DNA from: Hygrophila difformis
Taxonomy: Eukaryota; Streptophyta; Magnoliopsida; Lamiales; Acanthaceae
DNA: 64,000 bases
NCBI GenBank assembly: GCA_030278955.1
Contig: JAOANR010000015.1
Coordinates: 37,542,487-37,606,486, forward strand
Direction: 5' to 3'
The position numbers were made by a program, and so were the translations under genes. Under the pieces are notes generated by a model that was not told where the DNA came from, ran no database searches, and saw only the letters and a list, made by a program, of their open reading frames with translations. Of this stretch, positions 32,774-44,939 are shown in pieces (position 1 is the first letter of the stretch; the number at the start of each line of letters is the position of its first letter).

Positions 32774-35700
32774 ATGGCTTCCCCAAACGTGAACATGATC
32801 AACCTACTAATGAGGTTGATTGAAGCATACCTCGAATCTCCTCAAAACGTGAACAACTTCAGACTAAGGGTAGAGCAAATGGAAGCTAACTTGGGCCACC
32901 TAACTAATCTGGGCCAAGCAGGACACCAAGATATAACCCAACTCCAAGTCCAAATCAACGAACTCCAGACCCGCGAGACTGAGCTTCGGACCCAGATTGA
33001 CGACGTAGAGACCCAAGCAGGGGTCTTGGGACATCAACTGCATCACCTGAAGGATGATCTGCTTCCACCTGCCCCACTCAACCCAGGAACTCCTCCTGTC
33101 ACTAGCCTCGTTATTGACCCTGTCGCTGTCTCTGCAGCCGTCCAAACCCCAGTTGCATTCGTTGATCCTGCTCCTGTTGCTGGGCCCAGTTGGCCAGCCA
33201 ATCAAGGGAGGCCGATGGGGAGGTTGAACGTGATCAACCAGGCTGACATACCCGCGCAGGGTGACGTGATGGCAGGTACTTTCCATGTCCTAAGTACTCC
33301 ACTTAGAGTCTTATTTGATTCCGGAGCCAGTTGCTCGATTGTATCTTCGAGAGTCGTAACTGAACTAGATCTACCTAAGTGCGAGATAATTAGCTTAGGC
33401 ATCCAACTGCCCTCTGGAGAAGTAATAGCATGCTCTAAACGCTACAATGGAATACCCATAGTGATAAAGAACGTAGAGTTTTTCGCAAACTTGGTAGAGT
33501 TCAACGTCAGGGACTTTGACGTCATACTAGGAATGGATTGGCTAACCCGGTATAAGGCCGTGATCGAATGCCAAAAGCAAAAGATCACGCTGTCAAAAAG
33601 TAGGGGGAAAAGAGTCATCTTCTACTCTCAACCCCCTAAGAAATCTAACAAGATAATCAACGTCCTAGAGTTAGGTAGCCTAATGCGTAAGGGCCACGCG
33701 CTATACGCATGCTACGTTCACAACCTCGAGGCTGAAGGGGTAAAGATAGACAACATTCCGGTGGTGAGAGAGTACCCGGATGTGTTCCCAGAGGACGTTC
33801 CTGGCATGCCCCCTGAGAGGGATCTCGAGTTCACCATCGATCTTATCCCGGGAACGGAACCTGTATCAAAGGCTCCTTACCGCATGGCACCGCCGGAGAT
33901 GAAGGAGCTAAAGGAACAGCTCGAAGAATTGCTGGAAAAGGGATATATCCGACCGAGTACGTCTCCATGGGGAGCACCGGTCTTATTCGTCAAAAAGAAG
34001 GATGGGAGTCTGAGACTGTGTATTGACTATAGGGGACTTAATCAAGTCACTATCAAGAACAAGTATCCGTTGCCCAGGATCGAGGATCTGTTTGACCAGC
34101 TGAAGGGAGCTACTGTGTTCTCCAAGATCGACCTGCGATCGGGATATCATCAGCTGCGAATTGCTGAGAAGGACATCCCAAAGACAGCGTTCAGGACTCG
34201 CTACGGACACTACGAATTCACAGTCCTGTCATTCGGACTGACGAATGCCCCGGCGATGTTCATGAACCTCATGAACAACGTGTTCCGAGGACTGTTAGAT
34301 CAATGCGTAGTAGTATTCATAGACGACATCTTGATCTACTCAAGGGACGAGGAAGAACATTCCAAGCACTTACATAAAGTGCTGAGGATCCTCCGAGAAA
34401 ATCAGCTATATGGGAAGTTGTCCAAATGCGACTTCTGGCTGAGGGAGGTAACATTCCTTGGGCATATCGTATCCGCCAGCGGAGTGGCGGTAGACCCGGC
34501 GAAAATCTCGGCTGTAACCGAGTGGGTACCCCCGAAGAGCCCAACGGAGATAAGAAGCTTTCTCGGACTGGCGGGCTACTACAGGCGGTTTGTCCAAGAT
34601 TTCTCCAAAATCGCCCGCCCATTGACCCAACTGCTGAAGAAGGGAGTGAAGTATGACTGGACTGGCGAGTGCGAAGCCGCATTCCAGGAGCTGAAGAAAC
34701 GACTTACCACGGCGCCGGTGTTGGCGTTACCATCAGAGGAAGGAGACTTCGAGGTGTATAGCGACGCCTCGAGAGAAGGACTGGGATGCGTACTGATGCA
34801 GGATCAAAAGGTCATAGTGTACGCATCACGACAGCTGAAACCGCATGAGCAAAACTACCCGACGCACGACCTGGAACTGGCCGCGGTCGTGTTCGCCCTG
34901 AAAATCTGGAGACACTATCTCTATGGGCGGAAGTGTCGGATGTTTACCGACCATAAGAGCCTCAAGTACATATTCACGCAAAGAGAGCTGAACTTGAGGC
35001 AGAGGAGATGGTTGGAATTGATCAAAGATTACGACCTAGAAGTCGCGTATCACGAGGGCAAGGCCAACGTCGTGGCCGACGCCTTGAGTCGGAAGGCGCA
35101 ACATGTCACGAACTCACTGGTGATACCGGCCGAATTGTACAGAGATTTGGCGAAACTAAGCCTGGAACTGGTGCAGCCCGGTACGGTAACCGAGGTCGTC
35201 AACGCGATGGTAGTAAGCCCTACCGTATTCGAAGAAATACGACTCGCCCAGTCGGGTGACGAGCAGATGGAGGAAATAAGGAGAAGCATTGCCGAAGGAA
35301 AGGCAGTAGATTTCCAGATTCACGAGGACGGGAGCATCCGTTTCAGGGGAAGATGGTGTATACCACGGGAGTCCGCAGATCTGAAAAAGAAGGTAATGGA
35401 GGAAGGCCATAGCACCCCCTACTCGGTCCACCCCGGAGGGGATAAGCTGTATAAGGACTTGAAGAAAAATTATTGGTGGCCGAACATGAAGAGAGAGGTG
35501 GCCGAATTCGTGGCAAGGTGCCTTACCTGCCAGAAGATCAAGGCAGTACGGCAAAAGCCCTTAGGGTTAATGCAACCATTGGAGATCCCAAGCTGGAAGT
35601 GGGATAGCATCTCCATGGATTTTGTTTCAGGGTTGCCACGATCGCCAAAAGGAATGAATAAGATCTGGGTGATCGTGGATAGGTTAACGAAGGCCGCCAT

Positions 35701-36682
35701 TTTCATCCCGATGAAGGACACTTGGACAATGGACCAACTAGCAAGAGCATACATAGACAATGTGGTACGCCGGCACGGGGTGCCACATGACATCATCTCG
35801 GATAGGGATAGCAGATTCGTCTCCCAGTTTTGGACCAAGCTGCAAGAAGCTCTGGGGACGCAGATAAAGATGAGTACGGCGTTCCACCCTATGACGGATG
35901 GACAGACGGAGCGAACTATACAGACGCTGGAGGACATGTTGAGGGCTTGTGTCTTGGAATTCAAGGGAAGTTGGGAGCACCATTTACCCTTGATCGAGTT
36001 CTCCTATAACAACAGTTACCATGCGAGCATCGGCATGGCGCCCTTCGAGGCACTGTATGGACGGAGATGCCGGAGCCCATTGAGTTGGGAAGAGAACGAT
36101 CGAGTAGTGACAGTAGGGCCACAACTGGTGGAGGACATGGCTCAGCAAGTTAAGGTTATCCAGGGGAAGATGAGAGCCGCTCAGGACCGGCAAAAGAGTT
36201 ATGCGGACGTGAGACGGCAGGACTTGGAATTTCAAGTCGGTGACAAGGTCATGCTGAAGGTCTCGCCAATGAAAGGCGTAATGCGCTTTGGCAAGCGGGG
36301 GAAGCTGAGCCCACGATACATAGGGCCATATGAGATCCTAGAGAGAGTGGGGAATCTGGCGTACCGACTGGCGCTGCCGCCTCAACTAGCACGCGTCCAT
36401 AACGTGTTTCACATTTCCCAGCTAAAGAAGTATGTGCCCGACGCGTCGCATGTACTCCAACCGGACGTAATCGAATTGGATGATGACTTGACCTATGAAG
36501 AAACCCCGGTGCAAATACTCGACTACAAGGAAAGGGTGACAAGGAATAAAACTGTAAAGATGGTCAAGGTCCTATGGTCCAACCACGAGACGGAGACGGC
36601 AACCTGGGAATTGGAAGCCGACATGAGGCAACGTTACCCTACCCTCTTCCAAGACGACCCGACCACAGTTATGGGGACATAA
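32774..36682 (+). CDS. Gag-truncated Tekay polyprotein (coiled coil, PR, RT, RH, IN, chromodomain)
   Basis: Uninterrupted 1,302-residue ORF from ATG at 32,774, preceded by a splice-acceptor-like tract. Residues about 25-100 form a Leu/Gln/Glu-rich coiled coil and 100-170 a Pro/Val linker. Protease has DSGAS at 182-186. RT has CIDYRGLNQ (from 416) and FIDD (515-518). RNase H has YSDAS with D664, and VVADALSR. Integrase has HHCC, then catalytic D949, D1010 and E1046, the last two 35 residues apart. A chromodomain near 1,240-1,295 ([18 protein letters not shown]) may direct insertion to methylated chromatin. All catalytic residues are present. The capsid domain and zinc knuckle normal in Tekay Gag are absent, so packaging in cis seems impossible. 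It could be expressed as a Pol-only protein. Confidence 0.93.
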   Translation: MASPNVNMINLLMRLIEAYLESPQNVNNFRLRVEQMEANLGHLTNLGQAGHQDITQLQVQINELQTRETELRTQIDDVETQAGVLGHQLHHLKDDLLPPAPLNPGTPPVTSLVIDPVAVSAAVQTPVAFVDPAPVAGPSWPANQGRPMGRLNVINQADIPAQGDVMAGTFHVLSTPLRVLFDSGASCSIVSSRVVTELDLPKCEIISLGIQLPSGEVIACSKRYNGIPIVIKNVEFFANLVEFNVRDFDVILGMDWLTRYKAVIECQKQKITLSKSRGKRVIFYSQPPKKSNKIINVLELGSLMRKGHALYACYVHNLEAEGVKIDNIPVVREYPDVFPEDVPGMPPERDLEFTIDLIPGTEPVSKAPYRMAPPEMKELKEQLEELLEKGYIRPSTSPWGAPVLFVKKKDGSLRLCIDYRGLNQVTIKNKYPLPRIEDLFDQLKGATVFSKIDLRSGYHQLRIAEKDIPKTAFRTRYGHYEFTVLSFGLTNAPAMFMNLMNNVFRGLLDQCVVVFIDDILIYSRDEEEHSKHLHKVLRILRENQLYGKLSKCDFWLREVTFLGHIVSASGVAVDPAKISAVTEWVPPKSPTEIRSFLGLAGYYRRFVQDFSKIARPLTQLLKKGVKYDWTGECEAAFQELKKRLTTAPVLALPSEEGDFEVYSDASREGLGCVLMQDQKVIVYASRQLKPHEQNYPTHDLELAAVVFALKIWRHYLYGRKCRMFTDHKSLKYIFTQRELNLRQRRWLELIKDYDLEVAYHEGKANVVADALSRKAQHVTNSLVIPAELYRDLAKLSLELVQPGTVTEVVNAMVVSPTVFEEIRLAQSGDEQMEEIRRSIAEGKAVDFQIHEDGSIRFRGRWCIPRESADLKKKVMEEGHSTPYSVHPGGDKLYKDLKKNYWWPNMKREVAEFVARCLTCQKIKAVRQKPLGLMQPLEIPSWKWDSISMDFVSGLPRSPKGMNKIWVIVDRLTKAAIFIPMKDTWTMDQLARAYIDNVVRRHGVPHDIISDRDSRFVSQFWTKLQEALGTQIKMSTAFHPMTDGQTERTIQTLEDMLRACVLEFKGSWEHHLPLIEFSYNNSYHASIGMAPFEALYGRRCRSPLSWEENDRVVTVGPQLVEDMAQQVKVIQGKMRAAQDRQKSYADVRRQDLEFQVGDKVMLKVSPMKGVMRFGKRGKLSPRYIGPYEILERVGNLAYRLALPPQLARVHNVFHISQLKKYVPDASHVLQPDVIELDDDLTYEETPVQILDYKERVTRNKTVKMVKVLWSNHETETATWELEADMRQRYPTLFQDDPTTVMGT

Positions 36683-36690
36683 CTGTATTC

Positions 36691-36705
36691 TTAAGGGGGG
36701 GAGGA
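36691..36705 (+). other. Polypurine tract of element D
   Basis: AAGGGGGGGAGGA within 36,693-36,705, immediately before the 3' LTR TGTAACACC. The same tract precedes the 3' LTR of element E. Confidence 0.85.
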
Positions 36706-39497
36706 TGTAACACCCGAGGGAAAAACAAATTCAAATTGTTTTGAACTACGTCATGACTTGATCCCTTCACAGGGTACGTAGGCAGCTTAGAACTGATTTC
36801 TAAGTTCAGTCACGAAATAAATCACAAATTACATCACGAATTAGACCACAAGGACGATAGGGGATGTTGAAACCAATTTAGACTAGGCTAAGTAGGACCC
36901 GGAAATGTTGCGAGCGATAAGCCGGACTCGTAACAAGATTAGGGAATAGATTCCGCCACGAAGACGCCCCAGGGAATCGAGCTAACACGCAGAAAACCGA
37001 TAGGAGAAAGCGAGGGAAGACCCGACGGAACACGCGAAGCCGAACCGGCCGGTCCGGCCGGCCCGCGCTGCCCGCGCGCCGCCGCGCGGCCACCGCGCGG
37101 CCAAAGGTGTCGCGACACCAGGCCTGGCGCGCGTGCTCCGCGCGGACAAAAGCTTAGGTGCGCGCCACCAGCGCGCCAGAGGGGCTGAAGGTGTAATCTT
37201 TCCATTCGGGGGTGATTTTCTTGCCGAAATTACATCTCCCTTCGAGGGAAACCAAATCCCAGCCTTAAGGAAGGCTTAGGGATGGCTGGGGGCGCCTCAA
37301 AACCCTAGCTTTACAGAAAACACTCCCCTACCACTTCATTCTTCCTTCCCAAGCCAAAAACCTATTCGACTCCACTTTCCGGCGAACATTCCGGCGACGA
37401 CGAGGCACACGGGACAGAGCCACTGCCTCATAGAGCCTTGGTAAGTCTTAATACAGTATTCCATCCGTCCATAAGTCTCCAAAACTAGAATTCTAACCCT
37501 TTTCCTTTGCTACGATTTCACGTCGGAAAACGAACAAAAAGCAATCGGAGAAGTTGGCCGTTCGTCGTGACCCTAGGACGTCCGGAAACCCAAGCCAGCG
37601 ACCCCATCCTCTAACTAAGTAAGTTAACACCTTACTCACAAATTTTTGCGGTTGGTTGTTGTTTAAATTTCGAGATATAGGCTTGTAACAAAAATCGGTT
37701 TTCAAAAACCCTATTTTCGTCCAATTTTAAAGACTCGCCAAAAACTCGACCTTCGGGAATTCAATCCGAAAACTTTTCAACATAAAAGTTGTTCCTAACA
37801 CCTTTATCTATCTTGTGTCCAAATTTCAGCCATTGACATTAAGTTTTGCTATCCCAATTTTTGCCATGAACTTTCTGTATTGAACCGAACCGTTTAAAAC
37901 TGTGACAGATTTCTTCATTCAACTTGATGCATGTTTTTCACCCATTTTTCGAATGATTTAACTTTGCATTCCTAAACAAAAGTTGTAGATAATTGTGTCT
38001 AGATTATGCCTACAAAATTTCACGAATTTTGGTGTTCATTTGATATGTCAAACGGCCAAGTTTTTGAAACTGTTTGAATTCGTTTTCAAGGCCATGAGTG
38101 TGCAGAGAGTTACACACGATTTTTGAGTACCAAGAATTCATTATTTCCAAAAACTTAAAACATGAAAGTTGTTCCTTGATGTGTCGTGTAGTTACTGTAA
38201 AAATTTCACATCGATTGGTTTTGAAATGAATTTTTAATCGGCGTTACGCGAACCTGTGACAACAACAGTTTTTAAGACGTACATTATTCTTTGCAATAAA
38301 CTCAAATTTTAACCCACTTCGGGACCTTATTTCCAAAAACTTAAAACATGAAAGTTGTTCGTGTGTGTGTTTTTGAATTACTGGCCAAGTTTCAGAATTT
38401 TTGGAGGAAAAACGAATTTTAAATTAAGAAAGGCGTAAACTGCCTCGAATAGGATTTTTCGAACTTGAGAAAACTCGAACTATGAAAACGCGACATCGAT
38501 CCTTTGATAACTTTGAAATACGAACTTTCGAAAAATCCCGTTCACTAGGCTGAGCCGATCTTCATACTATCATTATCTTTGAGACTGCCTCGTTAGTGGT
38601 CTCCTTACTATCTGAGATTGCCTCGTTAGTGATCTCGCGCGCTGTATTTGTGGACTGCCTCGTTAGTGGTCCTACTATCTTTGTGGATCGCCTCGTTAGT
38701 GGTCCTACTATCTTTGTGGATCGCCTCGTTAGTGGTCCTACTATCTTTGAGACTGCCTCGTTAGTGGTCTCCCATTGTTTGGACTGCCTCGTTAGTGGTC
38801 CTATGTTGAGATTGCCTCGTTAGTGATCTCCCGGTATGGTGTCCTCTTCTTAGTTTACGGGATGAAAAGTAAAAGACTCGTGTGAGTGATTCATTATGCT
38901 TAAATCGTATTTATCCTGTCTTTAATTACGTATTTAAATTTTATGCACCTTAAATTATGCTTTAAGTTTCGCTTTTAAAATTTAGTTCTTTAATCATAAT
39001 TTTCCGCTGCTAATAAATCATGTACTTTTAAAATTCTCGTACAATAAGCGAAATCTTTAGTTTTAAACACTTGTAACCTCTTTTATTTGTTAGTTAGGGA
39101 TTAACTTACTCAGTATATTTTTATACTGACAACCGTTGTCATTTTTCTTTTACAGAGTATGTCGAGTGACGCATACGCATGCACTTGGGGGGAAATAATT
39201 ATGAACATTTTCGCTTTCTGCATCATAATACTGTTTTACCGGGTCTGTTAAACCCGAGGATTTGGCCATGTTGGCCGTGACTTACTTTCCGCTGCATTTA
39301 CTCTATTTACTTTTCGCGTATGATGATTACTGCTATCGTTTTAAGTATTATAAATTTCCGGACTATATCTTGAATGTTTTAAATCTTTTGCATACCCACA
39401 AGCCTTGCAATCCCTTAGCGAGCTCGGGAAACCGTGTCTTGCTGGGGGAATGCGGCGGTGACACCCCGGCCTGGGTTATCAAATCCGGGGTGTTACA
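36706..39497 (+). repeat. Element D 3' LTR (2,792 bp)
   Basis: Same length as the 5' LTR and nearly identical. The hairpin array is at 38,581-38,830. It ends TGTTACA before the second GTTAC. Confidence 0.95.
38581..38830 (+). repeat. Eight-unit hairpin array in the element D 3' LTR
   Basis: Copy of the array at 31,524-31,773, offset by 7,057 bp with no difference seen. Confidence 0.85.
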
Positions 39498-39502
39498 GTT
39501 AC

Positions 39503-42500
39503 TCGATTCAAGTTTGTGTTTGATTATAATCTATTTGACATAATTTAAACTAAGCTATGAATGTAATTAAAATAAAGCAGATAAAATTATTCTAGAAAGC
39601 GAATTAAATTTAATCTAAGAAAGCAATAAATTATTCTAAGAAAGCGATTAAATCATTCTAAGAAAGCAGATTTAAAATATGACAGAAGGGACAGGAAGAA
39701 AAGAATGAAGATAGGACAAGATTCAGATGAAACACAATTAAACTTCCATTTTAATACACAGATCTTAGCTTGGGATAATCCCTTCAGTTAGCTAACTCTC
39801 ATGCTTTCTCCACTGTGTTCCCTTTAACAGACAGGTACTTACAGCGAGAATTTACATGCTCTTAAGACCTCAAAATCTAAGATACCACAAATTAATAACT
39901 GCCCCTGCCGAGGTATGTTATTTATCTGCGGTGGATAAGAAACACCTAACATATCATTAGTTGATATGCCAAGTACTCCTATCATCCCCCATGTCACACC
40001 CAAAGATTCTAATCAAGCCCTGAACTATCCCTTGAATATCAGTCCTAGTAGCAGTTACGCAACTCTCAATACAACCGAGTGACCTCTAAAGAAAGCAGTT
40101 AAAAGAAAGCGGTAAAGAAAACATTTAAAATCCTATTAGTCGGAGGTTTTTGAAAGTCTGACCCTGGTAGTAAAAGAAAGCCCCCAGTCAGAATGACTGG
40201 GTGTGGATCAAGAATTCCCGGCTCTCGGTGAACCGCTCGCAGTGTTCACTTCCTTCCGGGTGGTTATGAGATACAAACTAATGAAACGAACTAATGAATT
40301 CAGTTCATTCCGGATGCACTCACTCAGGACTCAAAGATAGGCTTTGGCAGAAGAGGATAGCAGTTGAAAGGAACTCAACCCTACCTTAGAAAATAACCAA
40401 GGCCCGAATGTTGTTCCTCTAGTATTATCTATCACACCTCATCTGAATCCAAGTGGACTCTGAGTCAGTGCAATATTTAATATAAGATTTCCAACATACA
40501 ACAATTTTGGAAAATAACAAATCTTATAAAATCATTCCCTAAACAGGTACTAGACTCTCAATTAAAACACAGATCCTTTCAGTCTAGGTGAGACCTAATC
40601 GCTGACTCTGCTTCTAATTTCCCAAAATCAACCCCCAGTCGGATATGAATTAGTCATAACTGTGGAATTTATCCCTTACTCAGATCCGGATTTTATAAAT
40701 GAATTTTTGTTGGAAATTTATCATGAGACATCTGATTTAAATCAAGACTTCTATGTCCAAGGGAAGGATCCCAAAATAATATTGACCACAATATTTACAT
40801 AATAATATCATGCATAATTTTATAGAGAAGTGCAAAATTAAATAACCCAAAATATAAGGCGGGTTTAGACAGAAGTTGAGACACAGAGATGAAATAGCCG
40901 GAGATGAGAAGAATTTATTTTGGCTAAAAAGATGGTCAAACGATCGGGTGGACTGCAAACATCTGCTGTCCAATTTCCCTCTCATTTGGGTGGAATGATT
41001 TTAGACAGCAGAATAATCTTAAATGACAGTGGTCGCTGTCATTCAGACCCTTACTATCTGTGAATCAGAGAAAAACCTACATGTTCTTTCGCTGTCTTAA
41101 TTACTAGACAACATTGACCTATGCCATCTAGTGTTGGCACAGTTTGAGATTCGGGTTTGAAATTAAGAAAAGAAAAGAAAACTGTATCCGGATAGGAGTC
41201 AGCTGAGCAGCCATTATAATCTAGGATGGACGAACCGCCAAGGCTTCCACCGACCACTATCCGGACCATGCAAAATAACCTCTAGTAATTAATATACGGA
41301 CCACGAGCTAGTTTATCTGTGTGGGAATACCCGCCAACATTAGTCTGTTATATCTCTTACTAGCTGTTTCACACAACACGGGAAAGACAAAATAAATAAA
41401 AGAAAATATTTTTTGGGTCATCTTGTATGCGAGACATTGGTTTCTCATGCAAGGGTATGGAAATTAATCCATAATTACTCTTTATGTCTAAATAATCACT
41501 CATTCCATAATTAATTAATAAATTACAGTCCGGATTATATACTTAGATCATTAGAGTTTAATTTTTGTAGAAGAATCTTTTAATGGAAAATTGAACAAAG
41601 TTCTTTATATCAAATTGATCATGGGTAGACATTATTGGATTTCAACCTCAAAATATTAATATAAAGGTTCAATTAATTTAATGGGGTGAGATGGAGAATA
41701 AAAATCTGGCAAAAAGGTGCCAAGCCTGTCGAGAAACAGAAATTGTGTCGCGGACCGTGGGTCCGCGACAGGAGGATCTCGACAGAGAGGTGGGAAATAA
41801 GAGGAATGGGATATTGAAACTTAGGGTTGTTGTGTAGCTAAACAAAAATCTGTGTCGCTAGGCGTGGGTCCGCGACAGGGGTTTAGCGACACAAGGTTTG
41901 AAAATTCAACAAGGGCATAATTCCTGGTCGCGGAACAAGGGGTGTGTCGCGGGCCGTGGGTCCGCGACAGGGGTTCCGCGACAGAGCCCTTCCAGAATAA
42001 ATTACAAGTATTTGGATCCTCTGTCGCTAATCAAAGAGTGTGTCGCGGACCGTGGGTCCGCGACAGGGGTTTCGCGACAGAGGGATTTTAAAAATTTTAT
42101 AAAATTTTGGCAGCATAACGCCTTAAATTGCACTGCATGGAAGTGCATTGTGATCCGTGGGATCACAACGGGAAAATTACGTTGCAACCCGTGGGGTTAC
42201 AACGTGATGCAACACAATATAAGAAATGCAATTTTTAAATAAATATGCACAAACACTTAAATATCATCTGATATAAGATCTAGTGTATTAAAACTAAAAC
42301 TAAAGTAAAATTAATAATAATAGAACAAGAACAGCATAATAAATAAAACTAAACTACCTAGCTAAACAAAACAGGATACTATGCTACAACCAAACAAAAC
42401 AGGAACATGTACTAAATAAAAATAATAAAAGAACTAGCAACAGTAACACATTAAGTCCAACTATGCTTGACAAACCAAAATAAAACCTACACTAAGTCTA

Positions 42501-44939
42501 TTAAAGGATGAACATAAAGTGTTTATGCATTTTTATTAAATCTAAATAAAGCATTAAACCCTAACTAAAAATAATAAAAATGGTCAAGTGACCAAAAATG
42601 CAAAAATAAAGCAATAAATATTATGGAAATGATTTATAACAAATTTTTGTGCGACATTTTCTTGTATTTCAACAAAACCAAAATGAGATTCATACACACC
42701 CATTGATTAAGTGTTTTGAACCCAAAACTACACTAAAAAGCTGTAAATAATAAAGAAAAATGGCTACACTACTATAAACCCATTTATTGCTTAAAACTAA
42801 CTAACTAAAACAGAAAATGAAAAATACATGGTCAAGAAACTATCTATTCTAAGGTTGCTTGGGAGCACAGTGGTGCCCCCAAGGAGAAACAAAACTAATC
42901 TAAAAAATAATGGGTGTGTAGCTATTGTTCAAGGGGGGTGGGAGGATATATTTATAGAGAGTGGAAAAATAAGCCCTAGGCCCATTTAAGGCCCGTGTCT
43001 CTAAGCAAAATGTTGTGTCGTGGAACAATTTGGCTAGGGATACAACACATAAAATTGCTTTTAACTTCAGGACTTCCGCACAGGAGGGAACGGGAGCTCA
43101 AGTCCAGCAAGATGAGACAGAAATTCTCCACCCAGCTGGACCTCAAGTCCATGGAGCTTGTGATATATTGAGCATGTGGGGAATTATTTTGAGGAGGTCA
43201 CGTGAGGCTGCTCTCTTGTTTCTCCGTCCTGGTCGTGGTCCCATGTGTTGCGGTCGCGATCCATGTGTCGCGGAACATTGTTCCGCGACACAGATTTTGT
43301 GTCTTGATACTCCCAGTCTCTAACCATTTTCTGTGTCGCGGAGCTCTGTGTCGCGGAACGTGGTATCTCGACCCGGTGTTTGTTTAGCGACACGGATTTT
43401 GTGTCTCTAAACCTCCCCAGTCCTTAAACAATTTCCCTGTCCCTATGCTCCGTGTCGCTATACATGGCATCTCGACCCGGATTTGTTCAGCGACCGGGGT
43501 CTTGTTTAGCGACCGGGGTCTCCAGGTCAAGATAAAATTTATCTCTCTTTTTCTTTTCTCTTTTCTCTAATTCCTCTCGACAGGTTCTTTTTAATTTTTC
43601 TTTTTCCTCCATTTCTTTCTTGTTTCTTCTTCTTCTCGACAGCTCCCTCTTTCTTTCCTCTTCTTCTTCTCTCTTCCGTCTCTTCTCCATTTCAACACCT
43701 TTTTCGTTCCAGTTTTCTGTCTCCTCCTTCATCTTTTTCAATTTCGTCTGCTTCTTGCTTCCTCATCTTCCATTTTTCTTTTTCTTCTTTCTCGATTTTT
43801 CTGTTTCCAGTTTTGAGTTGAGTGTTGGAGATAGGTGGTAGGAGTGGTGGTGCGACGGCGCTGGTTGTGGTGGCGCGAGGGCGGCGCCAGAGGCTGGAGT
43901 CGATGGGGAGGTTGAAGATGGTAGGAAAATGGAGGCGGATTTGCGGCGGCAGCGGCGAATGGGTGAATCGGAAATGGGGTTTGCGGCCCTTGGAGATGAC
44001 TGGAGGTGGAGAATGGTGGTTGTTGAGGGTAAAGAGGGGCTGTCGGATTTTTGGGGGTTGCAGTGGAGATTTCGCCGGAGAATTTGAATTGGCCGGAGTT
44101 GGAACGGTGGAGGTGGTGACTGGTTGCTGCTTCCATTTTCAATTTTTGAGTTGGGGGAGATGATAGGGTGGAGCTGGTGTCGTAATGAGGAGGCGACACG
44201 GCGGAGATGGAGGGCGGTTGGGAAGACGCTCGATGGGGTCTTGGAGGCTGGTTTGGTCGGATTTGGGCGAGGGTGTGGTCGGATGAATGGAGGTTGAGAT
44301 GGTGGTTGATCGGAAAAGTGGTGGTGGAGGCGGCGGCCGGCGGCCGCGGCTAGGCAGTATTAGGGTAGGGTTAGGGTTTGAATGGTATTGGGCTTGGAGG
44401 TGTTTTGGATCAATTGTGGTTTGGGCTTGAGAGTGTTGGGCTAACAGGTTTTTGGATTTTGAAAAATGGACTGGACTGGACCAAATTAAGTTAAACACCT
44501 GCAATTTAATTAAATATGGATTAGTGGATCAATTAATTTTTTATTATATTAGAAAACAGAAAATAAAAATAAACATAAAAATTATAAATATATAAATCAA
44601 AATATAAAACAATATAAATAAGTATATTTATTCCACTTGACTATTTGGTTTGTATTCCATCTAATGGACCCGTGTTCCACCGAATAGATAACACTAAACC
44701 CAAAATTAATCAAGTGTATGATTTTTAATATTTTTATCATGTTTTTGGATTTTTAATATAAAATTAATAAAAATAACAATATTTTTGTATTTTTCAATAC
44801 CAGTTTATTATTTATACAAACTTGCATAAATCTGTCAAATTCGACTGCGTTCTTATTTAAATAAGATAGGAATGCGATCAAATGTCCGTATTAGACACGG
44901 AAATAGATTGAAAATAATGGTCAATTTTGGCCATTATCA
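39503..44939 (-). repeat. Element C 5' LTR, main part
   Basis: Continues the LTR interrupted at 29,648 and matches 12,728-18,224. TATA box at 42,947-42,957, upstream palindromes near 43,000-43,510, host-like promoter and leader at about 43,510-44,505. It ends (plus-strand view) GGCCATTATCA at 44,939, next to element B pol. Confidence 0.9.
41725..42080 (-). repeat. Array of four nested CG-rich hairpins in the element C LTR (5' copy)
   Basis: Counterpart of 14,961-15,316. Several stem positions differ from the other copy. Here the inner stems of units 1 and 4 read GTCGCGGAC, whereas the other LTR has GTCGCGAAC and GTCGTGGAC, so pairing is perfect here and weaker there. Confidence 0.8.

Larger units (their letters stand above)
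29649..39497 (+). mobile_element. Element D: young Tekay-type chromovirus
   Basis: A complete 9,849-bp element: TG...CA ends, perfect 5-bp target duplication GTTAC (29,644-29,648 and 39,498-39,502), two 2,792-bp LTRs, initiator tRNA-Met primer site, one long ORF and a G-rich PPT. I found one LTR difference (near 30,804 versus 37,861), so the insertion is very recent relative to element C. The integrase C-terminal chromodomain places it in the Tekay/Del chromovirus group. The missing Gag capsid suggests it relies on Gag in trans, or lost it recently. Confidence 0.95.
12238..44939 (-). mobile_element. Element C: large non-autonomous Athila-related element with captured host genes
   Basis: Ends are TG...CA. 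The flanks are ACCAG (12,233-12,237) and CCCAG (44,940-44,944), a 5-bp target duplication with one difference. In minus orientation: 5' LTR (44,939 to 29,156, interrupted by element D), primer site, leader, post-pol-like sequence, about 8 kb of host gene fragments, 3' non-coding region, 3' LTR (18,224 to 12,238). Without D it is about 22.8 kb. There is no gag or pol. LTRs near 6 kb and a non-coding interior resemble LARD-type elements. It must have been mobilised by an autonomous Athila relative sharing its primer site and termini. Confidence 0.85.
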
